Positions 9,645 through 22,999 are shown, counted from the first letter of the stretch. The stretch is 64,000 bases of DNA from Membranipora membranacea (GCA_914767715.1 OU612072.1:23062001-23126000); one strand, 5' to 3'. The notes: generated from the letters alone by a model not told the origin. Translations and numbers: made by a program.

Positions 9645-9956
9645 ATTTGTAGATTTAAGAAGAATTTCAGCTGAAGAGTGAGTTTTAATGATAAGCCCTA
9701 ATCATCAGTGTATCCAAACTTACCATGATAAGCAAATTTACCCTCATTATTGTTTCCGGTGCATGGTCTCTTTCTAGTCACTAACTGGTAACTCAACTTT
9801 ACCAAAATGAAATATTACTATTATGGAATTTAGCTCAAACGTTTCTATGCGTAACAATGAATTAGCGCAACAACCATGCATGCATGCAGTGTTAACATCG
9901 GTTGTCTGTTGTGTGTAAGTATATTGATGTGTTTGGTTTTTTATTGGACTCTTGAT

Positions 9957-10181
9957 ACAATGAACTAAACCCGCATTCTCAAACAAAATGGAGCCTATGG
10001 GGTTTGCAATCTTGAACAAACCGTGGAGGGGAACATGATGCTTTATAGTAGGAATAGGATGAAAGTTTATCTATAAGATGAACTAATGGTAATGGTCAAA
10101 TGGGCGGAGCAAAATTGTCAACCATGCTTCAATTGAAGACAGCTGCTCGAAAGATTGTCTGTTAAGGGGTTTAGTTCATTG
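9957..10181 (+). mobile_element. 225-bp MITE with 15-bp terminal inverted repeats
   Basis: The element starts (A)CAATGAACTAAACCC and ends GGGTTTAGTTCATTG, perfect 15-bp inverted termini. It is flanked by CTTGAT on both sides (9951-9956 and 10182-10187), a likely 6-bp target duplication. It has no coding capacity. A tip-less copy lies inverted at 9456-9644. Confidence 0.7.
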
Positions 10182-10189
10182 CTTGATCC

Positions 10190-12790
10190 GCACAACTTAT
10201 TTGTCGAATAAAACAAAGATTGACATTGATGAAAATTTTCATGGCGAATTCTCCATACAAAATGTTGGGGTTGTAATGTTGGAAATATCAAACCTTAACA
10301 TCAAGCACACTCTTGTACTTTGCTGAGATGAAAATTTAGTCAATAAGATTGCGAGAGGAAAAAATCAGAGGTCGCAATATCCTGAAATGGACAACTGGCA
10401 GAAGATTTTGAATGTTCTTTTTGATCTCTTTTTTTTAAAGGAGGCGGGTCTTTATTATCTTGAGAAGAGGAAGTTATATTGGACTTCAATCTTATGTTTG
10501 AAATACTTGTCAGAAGTGACTGTTATCCTTTGGGCTGCTATCTTGTATCAGCCAATTATAAATCAGTTTCGTCACGTGTAGTTTATGAGAGAACCCTGTC
10601 TATCCTCACCATAAGATGTTGAATACTGAGAAAAGAACTTTGAGAACGCATATCCGCACCATCCTGTCATTACAGTTGGTTACAGTGATGTAGGATAAAA
10701 TTTGATATCATCACTCTTCAAACTACACTCATTTTCACAGAATGACAATGCTGTATGTGCTAAAGGATCTATAGATAAATGAAGAATTAGTCATTTTATT
10801 TGTGTTTTGCTGAATTTTGAGATTCTAGGTTCCAGTAATCTAAAAATTAAATGACAGATTAATTTGATTAAATCACCGGCTTGTTACGCTAATGGGCAGA
10901 TTTTGTGAATCATTCACGGGTGGGCAGCTCAAGTAACCTACTCTAACTTGAGTTCACTTGATTTTGGATAGTTGTCGAAATGACTTTACTCTGCTTGAAT
11001 GGGCATCAAACATGATTTACTCTTTCTTCACTTTTGGCGGTCATGATATCTCTCCAATCTTCTCTTTGTCTATCAACTCAGGCCTACTCTACTCTCAAGG
11101 TATCTGTTCAATACCATAACTATACTCCGAGAGTGTAAGCTTTTAATCTAGTAGACAGGAGTGTTATTATTTTTTGCACTCTCTTTCATATTCAATATAT
11201 TATCAACAGTAAGCAGTGTGTGCATGATACTATTTTTTTACTTGACCCCTGAGCCAAGGTTTTTGAACATATCTTATATTTTCTTGACTCTGAGACCAGT
11301 TCAACGCTTTTTCATTCTTAACACTGAAAATACTATGTTTACTCTTCCTTGTAGATCTGTGGATACTTTTGATTTGAGTCTATACTACTTTTGGTACTGT
11401 TGGCTGACTCTAAGTCACTTTAGATTAGATGGGTACATACACAGTTCTACTTGAAAGTGAGATAACATGTGCTCACCTCTTTTATTATCATATTGTAACA
11501 ATAATATATTCACTTTCTTTTCAAGGTTACAATCAGTTTTCCTGCAGAACAGAAATGATTCGGGCTTTACAGACCCAAAACACATAAAGTCAATGCTAAC
11601 TTCTACAACCTTTTATCCAATCTCCCCAACGCTTGAACAGTGGTAAAGTATGTTAGCAAAGACAACTCCTAAAACATGATGAACAACTACAAAGCTACAT
11701 GCTGAGTTACGTGTGCCCATGACTCATATCTCAAATCATAACCCAAACATCACATCTGATAGTTTGTGAGCTTAGCGGCCTGTTGGTTTATCTGTCCGGG
11801 AGGGGAGCGATCCCAAATGCAGGCAACTGGATAAATCTAGATCTCAGCAGTTGATAACCTCTTCTAACAATGGTGGGGTACCCAATAGCATACTCAGTGA
11901 AAATCATCATGCGACTTGCATACCATATGGATACAGATGTCAGACATCCATTAGCATTACTAGACACTATGGCAGCCTAGCAACAGTAGTGCACGAGTCT
12001 TTATGAAGTTCATGTAACTAAGACAATATGTCAAGACATATCACAAACACACCCAGATCAACAAATTCAATTTGAATCCAAATCCTAATCCTTATCCAAG
12101 AGATAACTCCCTGTACCATCCTGACTCTCCCCCTGTAGCCAAAGAATAACGTGGGAGGCAACAGCACCAGTCCCAACCAAGCCGGGTAATTTCATCAGTC
12201 ATCGCACATAAATCCACTTTTACGGCTACATGAGGACAAATTTAAACACCTTTACTTCTACTGAGCAAAAAGGCATCCATAGCATGAACAAAAAATACTT
12301 ACTTTACTTATTCTGATTGTCTGTTTGTCTGTTCATGTCAGTTACTGAGTTACCATGGAAGAGTTTCAATATTTTGAGTTTCATTTTATTCTCACAAATT
12401 AAAAATTCAACAATATGGGGTTCTATAGCTTTTGAGCACATAGCTCAGTCATAAAAAGGAAAAGTGATGATCATTGTTCCTGATCTCAAACTTATATATC
12501 TGAGAACATCATTGTTTAGATTTTTAGGTTTCCAGGGATTCTCATTTAAATGGGAAGATACACAATCATCACATCACATTGATATGATTACGTAATAATT
12601 GTGTATTATTGTCTAGAATAATTTAGGCTGACCAAACATAAATGATAATCTTAAACATTGATGCACACAAACAATTGCTTTCTGTTGGTTAATAAAAATA
12701 TTCATCAAAAGCAACAAATGGCTTGCAAAAGTCACTATGATTGAGAAAAACATTCAACATTGTAAATTGAAGGACCTATTTCTTTCCTTA
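10190..12790. other. Gene-poor stretch
   Basis: No gene, RNA or clear repeat is supported. The stretch is AT-rich with scattered stops in all frames. Open frames at 10387-10581 and 11161-11454 look like chance: no homology is recognised and no splice context is convincing. It may contain 3' exons or the 3' UTR of the FN3 receptor gene that I cannot recognise. Confidence 0.4.
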
Positions 12791-12793
12791 CCG

Positions 12794-15700
12794 AAAACAA
12801 CAAGCTGCGTGTAAAGTCCGCTCTCTTGGTGTTTAATATGTCAGCAATTGTTATGTGAGGGAACTGCAACAGGATTCTATCATCCAATGAATTACAATTG
12901 CAAAATGAAAAACGGTACAGTCAAAACCCTAAACTATATCATATCCCATGCTTTTTTTAAACAGATACCTTCTTTGTGTTTAAGGGTAGCTTAAAGTCAC
13001 AGAAAGGCAAGAATACTATTGATGTAGACAGTTACTTTCTCTGAGATACACGTATTTAGATTTTTATCTTTCCGCTAGAATACTGATCAAGCAAAAGGTC
13101 CAATATGAAGTTTTCCACCTTTAGTTTATGTAATATCACACCACTGATTGGTGAACGATTGCTTGTCTCTGACTATGTCTTCTCGTATTCTCTGTGTAAC
13201 AAAGGAGGGAACTTCTATGATATACTATAAAGCTTTTCAATGCATGCCATATTATGCCAAGGTTTTAGTAAATGATAAAGTGATAAAAATATAATATCTG
13301 CTTCCACTGAAAATAGCTGTTTGTATTCCATTGTAGAATTTTGATTGAAAGTGCTCACTAGGGGACATAGATAGAGTTTGGGCCTAAATATATAACTGTG
13401 TACCATAAAAGAAGGATTTTTGCTTAATGATTAAAACATTGTGTTACCTTCAGCATGTATATAACTGACACAACCATCTAGGTCTGTGATAATCTTACTT
13501 GAACCTTGAAGTCTCGATCCGTGAGTCACTCGAACTGAAGGTTGTTTCTGAGGCTTCATGCCTGCTGTATTTGATATATATCCTTGCGTCTCACTTTTTC
13601 TCTTTTTTGAATTGTTGCTGTAATAAAACTGACATATTTATATCTTATTATTGTTGTGATTGGATGGTGTTGTCAATGAGGCACACTTGAATGTCAGTCA
13701 CCTGAAGAATACCTTGGCTTAAAGACCTATGTGGTAGTCTCAGGAAGCAGGACCCCAATTGATCTGAACATTTTAAAGGGATGTCGGTCTTACGCTCATG
13801 TATACAGAACTTGTTAATGATACAATTTAAACCTAATAACAGCTAAAAGCCTCCCAAAGACCAAAACATGTTATGGTCAGGGGCACTTACTTATGATAAA
13901 TTTCTGTCATATTTTCATGGAGAAAAACTCAATGCTCCACTTGGCAATAATTATATATAGTGGTAAGAGTGCCTCCCGTAAGGGAAGGTAACTCTCATTC
14001 TCTGTATTATTTTCCCTTATGGGCGACACTATTTCCACAATCAATAATCCATACAAATAAGAGCATTGAATTTTTTACCATGCAAATCTGGCACAATCTT
14101 ATCATAAATGACTGCCTGACTATAACATGCATTGCATTGGTCTTTTGGTAGTCTTTTAAAATAATTAATGTGCTCAACTAGCAGGAGTTGGCCAACAGTG
14201 CCTAGAACTACAGTAGATTTAATCGTAATAAGGAAAGCATGCTGTAGTTGCAATAAAAAGATGCTTCATCTTCTTTTATGGCACAAATTGGACTTTCTTG
14301 AGTTTACATAACTTACACCATTTTTGTAGCAATAGCGATTCCAGCTAACAATACCAAACTCGCAACAACACCGAATATTACTGTTGAAACGTCAACTGAG
14401 GCGTCTGCTGTTGTGGAAAGAGCAGAATATCATGGTGATATATTCAAAGATGGTAATGTGCAATATCCGATAGCCATATCTGTAATAGTCTGGAACCACA
14501 CCTTATACCGATCTCTGACACTAAACACGGGGAATACACAGATACCAGTCATGTCCACGTCAAACCTCAGGTATTCTAGAAATCAGCTCTTATCCATCAG
14601 AGACACTTCCATCAATTTAGCTGATCATTTGACTGGTGCGACATAGACAGTATCATTCCCCTCAAGCCTGAGGATACTATTCATAGAATTGAGGCTAGGA
14701 TTACTCAAAGAAATGTGAGTAATTATTGTAACAAGCCAAGGACACAAACTCTAACGACAATACCAACTGCAGTTTCAATATGTGATTATGCCAAATCACC
14801 ACCCAGGCCAATCTGCAATTATAAAGCTGATTGAATACCACATCTGACTCCTATACCTAGAGATCAAGGCGTATCAAGAAATAACGAGGCCTCAAACTCG
14901 TAGCCGCTCCTCCCTCACCTATTTTGTACAAACCTACAACAACAAACGCTGTTAAACATCATGAGCTGAACAACCTTATTGTCTCTGAGAACTCTGACAT
15001 GTTAATGCTCACAGAAACCTGGTACAATAAACACAAAGAGAAAAGCTTCAACTTTGCCGGTTTCAATAGGTTTTGTGTCAATATCGAGTAGGAGGTGGAG
15101 TAGCTATTTATGTCAGAAACAATGATCATGTAAAAACACTCAGCTCGCACACATCCACCACCATGTCAGCTTTGTGGTCGCTAGTGAAACTCCCGGATGT
15201 AAGTGACAAACTGATGTATGGTGTGCTCTATCATCCTCCTGGCATGCAAAAGACCAGAAAGATCAGACTATGCAATATAGTCAGCTAAAGTGACATTATA
15301 TGGCGACTTCAATGATCCAGACACCGGTCAATCAAAAAGTTATTCAATCTGACACAGCTGGTGAACTTCCCTACCAGGAACGAGGCCTATCTAGATAAGC
15401 TGTAGACCAATGTTCCTGAGTATGTAAGAATGGCTTGTAAAAAAGCAGCACCTGTGTGCACCAGTGATCATAGCTCTGTGGTTGTAGACTCTTGTCACAA
15501 GAGACCAGTTCAATATGAGACAATTGCTAAACGTATGATAACCATCAGCAAAGATTAAGATTTGTCACGATCTAGAGAATCCGGACTGGTCTGATGTGGT
15601 GAACGAGACAGACATCGATACTAAAGCTGATCAGTTTCACAACATGGTACTAGGGATATTCCACAAGCATTGCCCTGCTCGCCAGGATCGTAAGGTCAAC

Positions 15701-18700
15701 GGCAAACCGTCCCTTGAAACACCACTCACAAGGAAACTGCGAAGAGCAAAAAACAAGGCTCATCGGAAAAACAAACCAGCATGGAAGTTCCTTAAAAAAA
15801 TCCTGAAAAAAACAGTTCAGGAAACTACGCAGAAATCATGCTGAGCTCAACATTAACAAGGTGATGTCAGATTCGCGAAAATGGTAGGCAATATAAAATC
15901 CCTAAAAAATCCAGCTAGTAAACCAAATGTCTCCACCATCCATAGAGATGACAAACGGCTCACACCGACAGAGTTTGTGAACAATCTAAAGCTTAGATTG
16001 TTCACAAACTCTGTCGGTGTGAGCCATTTGTTTAGATTCTAAACAACCACTATACCAACAACAGTGAACAGGAATTCCCTACACGATCAAGCATAATGAG
16101 GATTGCTCAAAAGTGTTCGATAACATGAAACCTGACACCCTAGCCGCCATTATGCTCCCTCAAGGGAATAGCCAAAACACTGTGAACCTCTGTATCGACT
16201 ATCTAACTGATAGAAGACAAAGGGTAGTGCATAAGCCATTGCACACCACATCAGAGGAACGAACAAACAATGTTGGTGTTCCGCAAGGAACAAGTTGTGG
16301 ACCTATTCTGTGGAACATTTTCATCAGATCCCTACATGTAAGCAAAGACACTATCAAATAGGCTGATGACTTAACAATATTCACTACCATCTGCAAATTT
16401 GAGTCAACCACCGTAGGTGGAGGTCAGAAAGCAACTACCGACATGAACAGCAACAATCCAGCAGCTGAAACCCTAGAGTGGTGTATGCGCAACCATATGA
16501 AATTGAACACCTCCAAAACGAAACTAATGGTCATATCACTATGCAACGATGTACGTCTCACGAACCGGGATAAAAACTGTGAAAGATTAGAGCATCTCCA
16601 GCGCTCAGCCTCAAAGATTATTCTGCCTGATCATGGCTATGAAGATCGGCTAGGAATGTTACACATTCCCTATCTTTGCAATTTTCTCTTTGATAGCTCA
16701 TACAGTCAATTCACAAAGATTTTAAACGATGAATCCCATCCATTTTATAGTTGCTTAAGTTTTAACAGTAACAGAACTTCCTCTCGAGCCAAACAAGTAT
16801 TCCGTCCAAAACGATGCAGAACCACAAAGAGGTCTAACAGCTTTTTTGACTATTTTATGACCTATCATGATAATGGTCTTGTGTATCATACTTAACTGCA
16901 GTATATCCTTTTAGTTATGTATTTTTATTTTTGCAACTACAAGTTTTTTAACCCACACTTACGTACATTCGATATAGTCTCGTATACATGTATACTGAGT
17001 ATGGCAGAATGTATTCCAATAAAATTACAACTACAAGATGAGATGAGATAGAACGAGTTAACACCTTCAAGCTGCTTGGAGTTCATATCGGTGAGCATCT
17101 AAACTTCACCCATCATGTGAACGATATCGTTGAGAGAAGCCACACCAAGTATCATGCATTACAACTCCTGAAACGCTATGGTGTATTACACTTGTGGTGT
17201 GTGCCAGTACTACTCCAGTATTATCCGTACGCTGCTGCTGCCTGCCAGGCTTATTCCCCCTTGCTCACTCACTATGACATAAAGAAGCTAGAGGGCATAC
17301 CAATTGATGTCTCAAAATTATATTTCCTAAGCTAGACAATTATTCTGAGAGGCTCAGTTCATCAAAGCTTCCAACCCTAGAAATATATACATGTCTAACC
17401 TCTGCTCACAATATGATGCCAAAGTTATCAATGACCCTAACCACTGCCTATCACACCTTGTACCATCTAGACAGAACAGAGAGCATGAGAAATACAATTT
17501 TTTACAAATATGGCGTTTGAGTTTGTTTTTTTTAACTCCCATGTTTTCAAAGACATTTCAAATACACATTGATTTTTTAGTTTTTGCCTTTCATGTTGTT
17601 ATACTCGCTCTTATTATGATAGACATGTTACCATGTACTATTTTGAGCGTTAAAACTTAAGTGGATTATCTATCTATCTATCTATCTAATGTGAATGCTG
17701 GAATGCCGCTAGTACATCACATCAATTTGAAAATGAGAACATCATATTACTTAAGGATAGTTGAAGACTTGGTTTGACTTACGAACACAATTTGTTCCCT
17801 TTGCCCAAACACCATCATCACACAATATGATATCAAACCATTCAGATGGTTCAGATAGTCTTTGGTTGATGAAGGAGGAAGTGCGAAGCTGGAATCTATA
17901 TTTACTTTCTCCTTGCAGGCCAGTCAATATCATGCTATTATTATGTGATGGCGCATAATACTACAACACAAAAAGGAACCTGTGGAATATTCATACTGCA
18001 TAAGCCCTCAGTAGGGAATCTCAATGATTCCTAGGAAAATTTCCTATCTGTTAAATTGAGTCATATAAATATGTATAATAATATATAAATAGTCAAGCAA
18101 TACATCATTTTTGAGATTTCTGAATGTGTTGTGATTGGTACAGATACAATTTCAGACAGGTGCAAGTTTGAATGGAACACTTTTGCACAATGCCTGCTCA
18201 GCCAAGTAGTGTACTCACTTCTCTTTCTGGGCAGCTGGGAGTACATGTTATAATGGTGCTGTTGATAAATTGGTTTGGAACCTCAGTCCATTTGATCAGC
18301 ACCGATTTCTCATGAGGTGCCAGAAGATGGATTACTTCAATGTTCGTCGGTGGAAATGTGGCTAAAATATGAAATCAAAATTTTTTTTTAATCCATTCAT
18401 CAATTTCACATTCAGGCTGTAATCCTACATTAGGAGTATGCATTCTGATATATAGTTTAAGCTGCCTGCAAAAAAAAGCGTCTATTGCAAAACATTATTA
18501 ATTGATGCACTCATTGAATGCGATATCGGGAACTGATATGAAATCCTAGGAATGAAACTATTCACACGCTGTTGTGATGAAGCATCAACAATTTAACAGT
18601 ATATAAGTATTTGCTGTACCCATTGTAGATTTTATATGTATCACTTTCTTGAGTATACAAATCTGTATCAGTCTCCCAGAGATATAAACAGTGTATGCGA

Positions 18701-21271
18701 TCATGATGAGCTAGCATTGCACTACTGTCTTATCATTCATGGTAGCAGCGAGACAATGACTGGCCTTCCAAATTTGAAGTGGTTAATGATTGTTCTTGTT
18801 GTGGTTTTCCAAATATGCTTAAGTTTTTGCTTAGATTCTTCAAATTAATGTTTGGTGAGTTTGAGGATTTGCTCACCTGGCTGGAAAATCCGGATTAGGC
18901 TTTCGCTCATCTCTCCGAGGTTGTATGCCTGCGCAGTTAAATTATACTCGATACCAGATTTGAGATTTAACTGTTGCGGACAAATAATGAAACAAGGTCT
19001 ATCTCACCAGTGTTAAAGTAATTTCTCGATAGATTTACCACCTATGCATAATTTTAATTAATTAATCTTGATTTCAATAAATTTTAGAACATAAAACAGC
19101 AATCTTAAGTTTTACCCTGAATATGTTACGTAGTTGGCTCAAAATTATAATGAAGGTTAATACCATTCTGTTGTCTCTGTTTATTTCTGAAATCCCACAA
19201 TCAACTTCCTCAGTGAGAAGCTCCAAAGCAGCCTTTTGAACTTTGCATGAAATATTCAAAGATGAGTAGTGGAAATCTTGAGATTGAGTAATCATGGTGT
19301 ACAATCTGTATCCATTATCGTGACTCACTTCAGTGAAGGTAAGTTTCGGCTTCTCCGGAGCTTAAAATTAACATCTTATATTCAGATTTCTGATGGTCGT
19401 CAACAGGCAAAAGTCAGTCTCAGTAGAAAAAACAAAGCAGAAGAAGTAATGTTTGATTATGCTTGAATAGCAGATAACTGCTCATGCCATATTAATACAA
19501 AACTCATACTCGTCAATCCTTTCGATATAATCTTTGCATGATTTAGGGGATAAAGTGATGATTAGCAAACTACTCAGGATAGTAGACCTATAATACTCCA
19601 TTTAAAGTAGATTAGTTTAGAGTAATCTCTGCAGGGTACAAAATCATGGCTTGGCAGTCTCCCTGGCTGCGCAACAGCGTAAACACATCCAAATCATAAA
19701 GGATAAGTTGAACTATCATTACATTCAATACAAAGCTGTCTCTTAGAGAATTGCAAAACCCACATCACATTGTTTGATTAATCCAATATATCAAGGCGTA
19801 GCATTGTTTTCTTTGTACCTGTTTTGAATGTTGGTGTCTAATTTGAAGGAAAAACTGTATAATTACCAACTGTGATATTCAACACAGTCCATGGACTTCT
19901 TTGGCCCTTGATTATTCCTTTAGCTTGAACTCTGAATCGGTAGCTCAAACCTGCGTGCAGACGAAGCTGTAATCCAAATTAATATAAATGTTTGTTATTT
20001 TAAAATAGATAGTGATAAAAAAGGGCAATCGCTTGTCACTATGTCAGAAAGTTGTCTGCAAGTTCTGTGTTGAGTCCCTCCATCGATAATAACATAATCA
20101 ATAATTTTACCATTTTAGGTGCAAATGCACTTCACTACATTTTTTTGTGTTCCAAAGGTGCACAGCATCAAAGGAATTTTCCCTGGTAGTTGAATTAAGA
20201 AATAAGTTACTTACTCTCCAACCAAAGTCACTGTATAGAACATCTACACCACATTCTACATGGTTTAGGCCATTCTCTGCCTTGCAGTCAGTTATTAAAC
20301 GTTGAATGAGTTCCGGAGAATACTGTGTATCATTCGCATGAATGACATATATGGAGTATCCATTATGCTTACTAATATAATCCATCTCTAGATATGGGGC
20401 GGCCAATTCTGTAAGAAGGCAATTAAAGTCAATGACAGATATGAGGTAGATCAGTAGCACAGCCATTTATCTGCAAGTTTAGAGTCTAAAGTGTCCCAAA
20501 AAAGACGCAACAAATTCTCAGTATTCTCAGGCTTTGTGATTGAATCACCATTCAGCCAATTTTGAGCTAACAATAATAGTAGACTTGATAAGTATACTCT
20601 AAAGATAAGAAAGATGTTTAACTTGTAATACTTTAAGGGAATTCAATGGAGATCCTACTCACCATTAGTTTCACTCTCCAATCCATTGCTCACAGATATG
20701 AAGTAATCTACACCCAACATCAGCATAGTCTAAAATCACTGTATACTTTGAGCAATGAGCCAATCACTAGCTCAAGCGGCTATGACAGAGATTAGGTGTT
20801 TTGTATACAGAAAAAGCTGTTGTGTTAATCTGAACTTTAAATGTTGTGTCAATCTTTCATATAGAGAGAACCATTTATCCACTTTGAACCCAATCATATA
20901 TTTCACATTTGCATGGTATGCCCGGCAAAAGTAATACTGCTGCATAATATGATAACTTTGTTCAAAAAATATCTCACTTAGACAAATTATTTTTGTGGAC
21001 TTAATCTTTGATAAAGATTGTGGAATCCTTGATATGCATCAGTTGAAATTGCGTCGCAGTGTGTTCTAGCAATCGATATGAAATATAATATTTCATGTCG
21101 AAATGTGCACATCAGTAACAACTTGCTTCATGGCATATGCATAATCAATTTAATTGGCTTGAAAAACAAATGAAAGAAGTTTCAAAGAGTAACATTTGAA
21201 TCCAAGTGTTGCGCATCAGTGTATTCCACACACAAAAACAAACTCACGGTGATCACCAGCTTTGCCATCAT
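12794..21271 (-). CDS. FN3-domain single-pass receptor-like gene (exons partly resolved)
   Basis: A minus-strand split gene. Candidate first exon 21248-21271 (MMAKLVIT, then GTGAGT). FN3-like half-domain exons: 20663-20729, 20215-20408, 19867-19976, 19164-19360, 18877-18970, 18219-18361, 17822-17960. Exon 14317-14407 encodes a transmembrane helix (VIFGVVASLVLLAGIAIATK). Weak cytoplasmic exon candidates are 13448-13483 and 12794-12863. Each FN3-like unit is split into an N-half exon (about 140-200 bp) and a C-half exon (about 90-140 bp). C-halves end in motifs such as SEPSEWFDI and RSPWTVLN, reminiscent of the WSxWS region of cytokine-receptor FN3 domains. The N-half of the first domain was not found. 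An alternative start at 20466 gives a signal peptide in frame with the 20215-20408 exon. Surface adhesion or signalling receptor is inferred. Confidence 0.55.
13968..14030. repeat. Short foldback element
   Basis: AGTGCCTCCCGTAAGGGAA is followed after about 25 bases by TTCCCTTATGGGCGACACT, an imperfect 19-bp inverted pair (about 15 matches). It looks like a very short MITE in an intron of the FN3 receptor gene. Confidence 0.4.
15957..16025. repeat. Perfect 33-bp-stem hairpin inside the LINE
   Basis: Arms 15957-15989 and 15993-16025 are perfect inverse complements around the 3-base loop AGC; the pairing continues about 5 bases further with one mismatch. The left arm is original LINE coding sequence (LTPTEFVNNL); the right arm is an inverted copy of it, so a local inverted duplication is likely. 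Confidence 0.85.
16557..17035 (+). mobile_element. Nested 5'-truncated LINE fragment
   Basis: The open frame after the RT palm switches at about 16557 to a LINE C-terminal segment (CERLEHLQRSASKIILPDHG, then SFFDYFMTYHD), followed by a short 3' UTR with AATAAAATTACAACTACAAG. The host LINE resumes only at about 17040 with the post-RT domain, which should precede a C-terminal segment. The order shows a second, younger LINE 3' end inserted into the older one. Confidence 0.6.
17665..17690. repeat. (TATC)n microsatellite, LINE tail
   Basis: About six TATC units follow the degenerate LINE coding remnant and mark its probable 3' end. Confidence 0.7.
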
Positions 21272-21294
21272 CTTTACAGCTCCTGGTAAATTGG

Positions 21295-22740
21295 CTATTT
21301 ATAAAATCTTGTCACTGAACTTTGATACTAGCTACAGGAGCATCGTTCAGCTGTCGTTATGCCTAACCATGAATCAGTTAGCTTGATTCAACAATTGTTT
21401 GTTCCATAGTTGGTCGACCATTGTTCTTGAATCTGACTAATGTGTTTTATTCAAATTGGTATTAGTATGATCACCATACTATCTCTTTTATCAATAATGA
21501 AGCATTTCCGGTTAAGGTCAATGAGCTATTGATCACCAAATTGTGAGCATGTTCAGTCAAGTCATCAATTGCATCTTATTTACTGCTTTCTGATATGAGT
21601 TCCGCTTGAGTTTGTTGCTAATGTATTACTTACAGTTCCCAATCAGTTTTGGTAGCGCCTGATCATCTTGAAATTGAAAATAGGCGTTTGTGTTAGTTAG
21701 AAATAGTCTTTTGATGTAAAATAATTTACCAAATGGTATGCAACAAGCAATCACCATAATTATCATGACAATTATTGTGTACATACAGGTCAGTGTATTT
21801 TGGAGAGAAAATGTATTTCTTCATCAAAGATGGCCACCGGCCGACTGACCAAGATTGCTGCCGATAACATGTGTCAAAGACATTGTCTCAAGAACCTCAA
21901 AGGTTACAGAACTCTTAAATACCTAACATCTTCTTGTTTGTCCATGCAAAATTTTTAATGAGTAATTAAAATAAGAGAACAATGATATATGGAATAACAT
22001 TGTAACTACGTATGTTGTAGTAGTAGTACAGTCCAGTACAGTCAACATAATAAGCCTTGGATTCTTCACGCCAGCTTTGTAATAATGACAGATTAAGTAA
22101 CTTTGGATTATCGAATCCAACTCTGTAGAACCATAGACAGTTGTGTTCTCTGATAATGTTATGTTATCAATTATGTATATTCTGTGTCACTAGGCTTTGT
22201 CAAAATTTAATGATATATACTTTCACTAAATTGCTTAGGTTGTCTCCCCTGCCTCCTCAGACAACTTTTATTTGATTCGGCCTGTTTAATTTCCTGTTGT
22301 TCACTCACTCCAAGATTAGTATTAACCTGTCCCGAGGTGTATCAGTTCTGTCAGCATTATTACTGCTTGCTGCACCCAATCCGGTAACAGAAAAATTAAC
22401 AGAAGGTTGCACCCGTTGAATTTTACTAGCATTTTTATCAAAAACCTTCTAGTCAGGTCTTCTCAGGGTGATGTTAGAACCACATAAATTTGTAACTTGT
22501 ACTGGGACTGGATAGCAATCAGACTAATATGGGCAACATTTTCTGCAAAAAAAGCATCCCCTGCCTTTATTTTCCTTCAATTTTGCCCTTGTAATTTGCA
22601 TCTCAGTCAGACACCCACTGATCTGCTCTTGGTGCAAATGTAGAGGTTTTCTAGGGGGGTTTACCCTAAGGCTGTGAGACCCTCCCAAAGTTACCACGCA
22701 CCTTATATATATCTCACTGAGTATGCTGACTCTCCAATAA
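21295..22740. other. Intergenic, no gene recognised
   Basis: Upstream of the FN3 receptor gene. A TATA-like TATAAATAG (minus strand, about 21294-21303) lies only about 30 bases before the candidate start at 21271. Nothing else is supported. Confidence 0.35.
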
Positions 22741-22744
22741 CACG

Positions 22745-22995
22745 AGTATGACGACTCTATCCTACTGGGAGTAATATTGAGGGAGGGAGAAATAGGTGAA
22801 AGGGGATAGCTTTATTCATCCTGCAAGGCGAATTTGGGAGGGGCGAGACAAAAGGAAGCAAATGGGCCAGGGGAAGAGGTTTGGAAAATAGGAGAGGTAT
22901 ACACCCGAGGCTGGAACAATCAACAATGAAAGCTCCCCCAGTGGGGCTCGAACCCACAACTCCTGCGGCACTAATCGCCTGGCAGTGAATAGCAA
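22745..22995 (-). repeat. Possible tRNA-derived SINE
   Basis: On the minus strand GTGGGTTCGAGCCCCACTGG is a good tRNA T-arm and B box; the A box upstream (about 22965-22990) is degenerate. A pyrimidine-rich body follows, ending near GAATAAAGC at about 22810. It differs from the other SINE family in the window. A functional tRNA is unlikely because no cloverleaf 5' half is seen. Confidence 0.4.
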
Positions 22996-22999
22996 GCCA

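Larger units (their letters stand above)
14930..17690 (+). mobile_element. Decayed LINE (non-LTR retrotransposon), endonuclease and reverse transcriptase
   Basis: Fragments in changing frames give an APE-type endonuclease start (MLMLTETWYNKHKEKSFNFA, about 14997-15056), an RT core with VGVPQGTSCGPILWNIFI (about 16273-16326) and ADDLTIFT just after a stop (about 16362), and the post-RT segment VNTFKLLGVHIGEHLNFTHH (about 17060-17120). Many stops and frameshifts make it a fossil. The 3' end is a (TATC)n tail at about 17665-17690, typical of CR1/jockey-type LINEs ending in a microsatellite. It lies between the transmembrane exon and the last FN3 exon of the receptor gene. A second LINE piece and a long hairpin interrupt it. 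Confidence 0.8.

Noticed and set aside
22920-22990. A functional tRNA gene
   Set aside because: Only the T-arm/B-box half is good; the 5' half does not pair into a cloverleaf, so a SINE is more likely.
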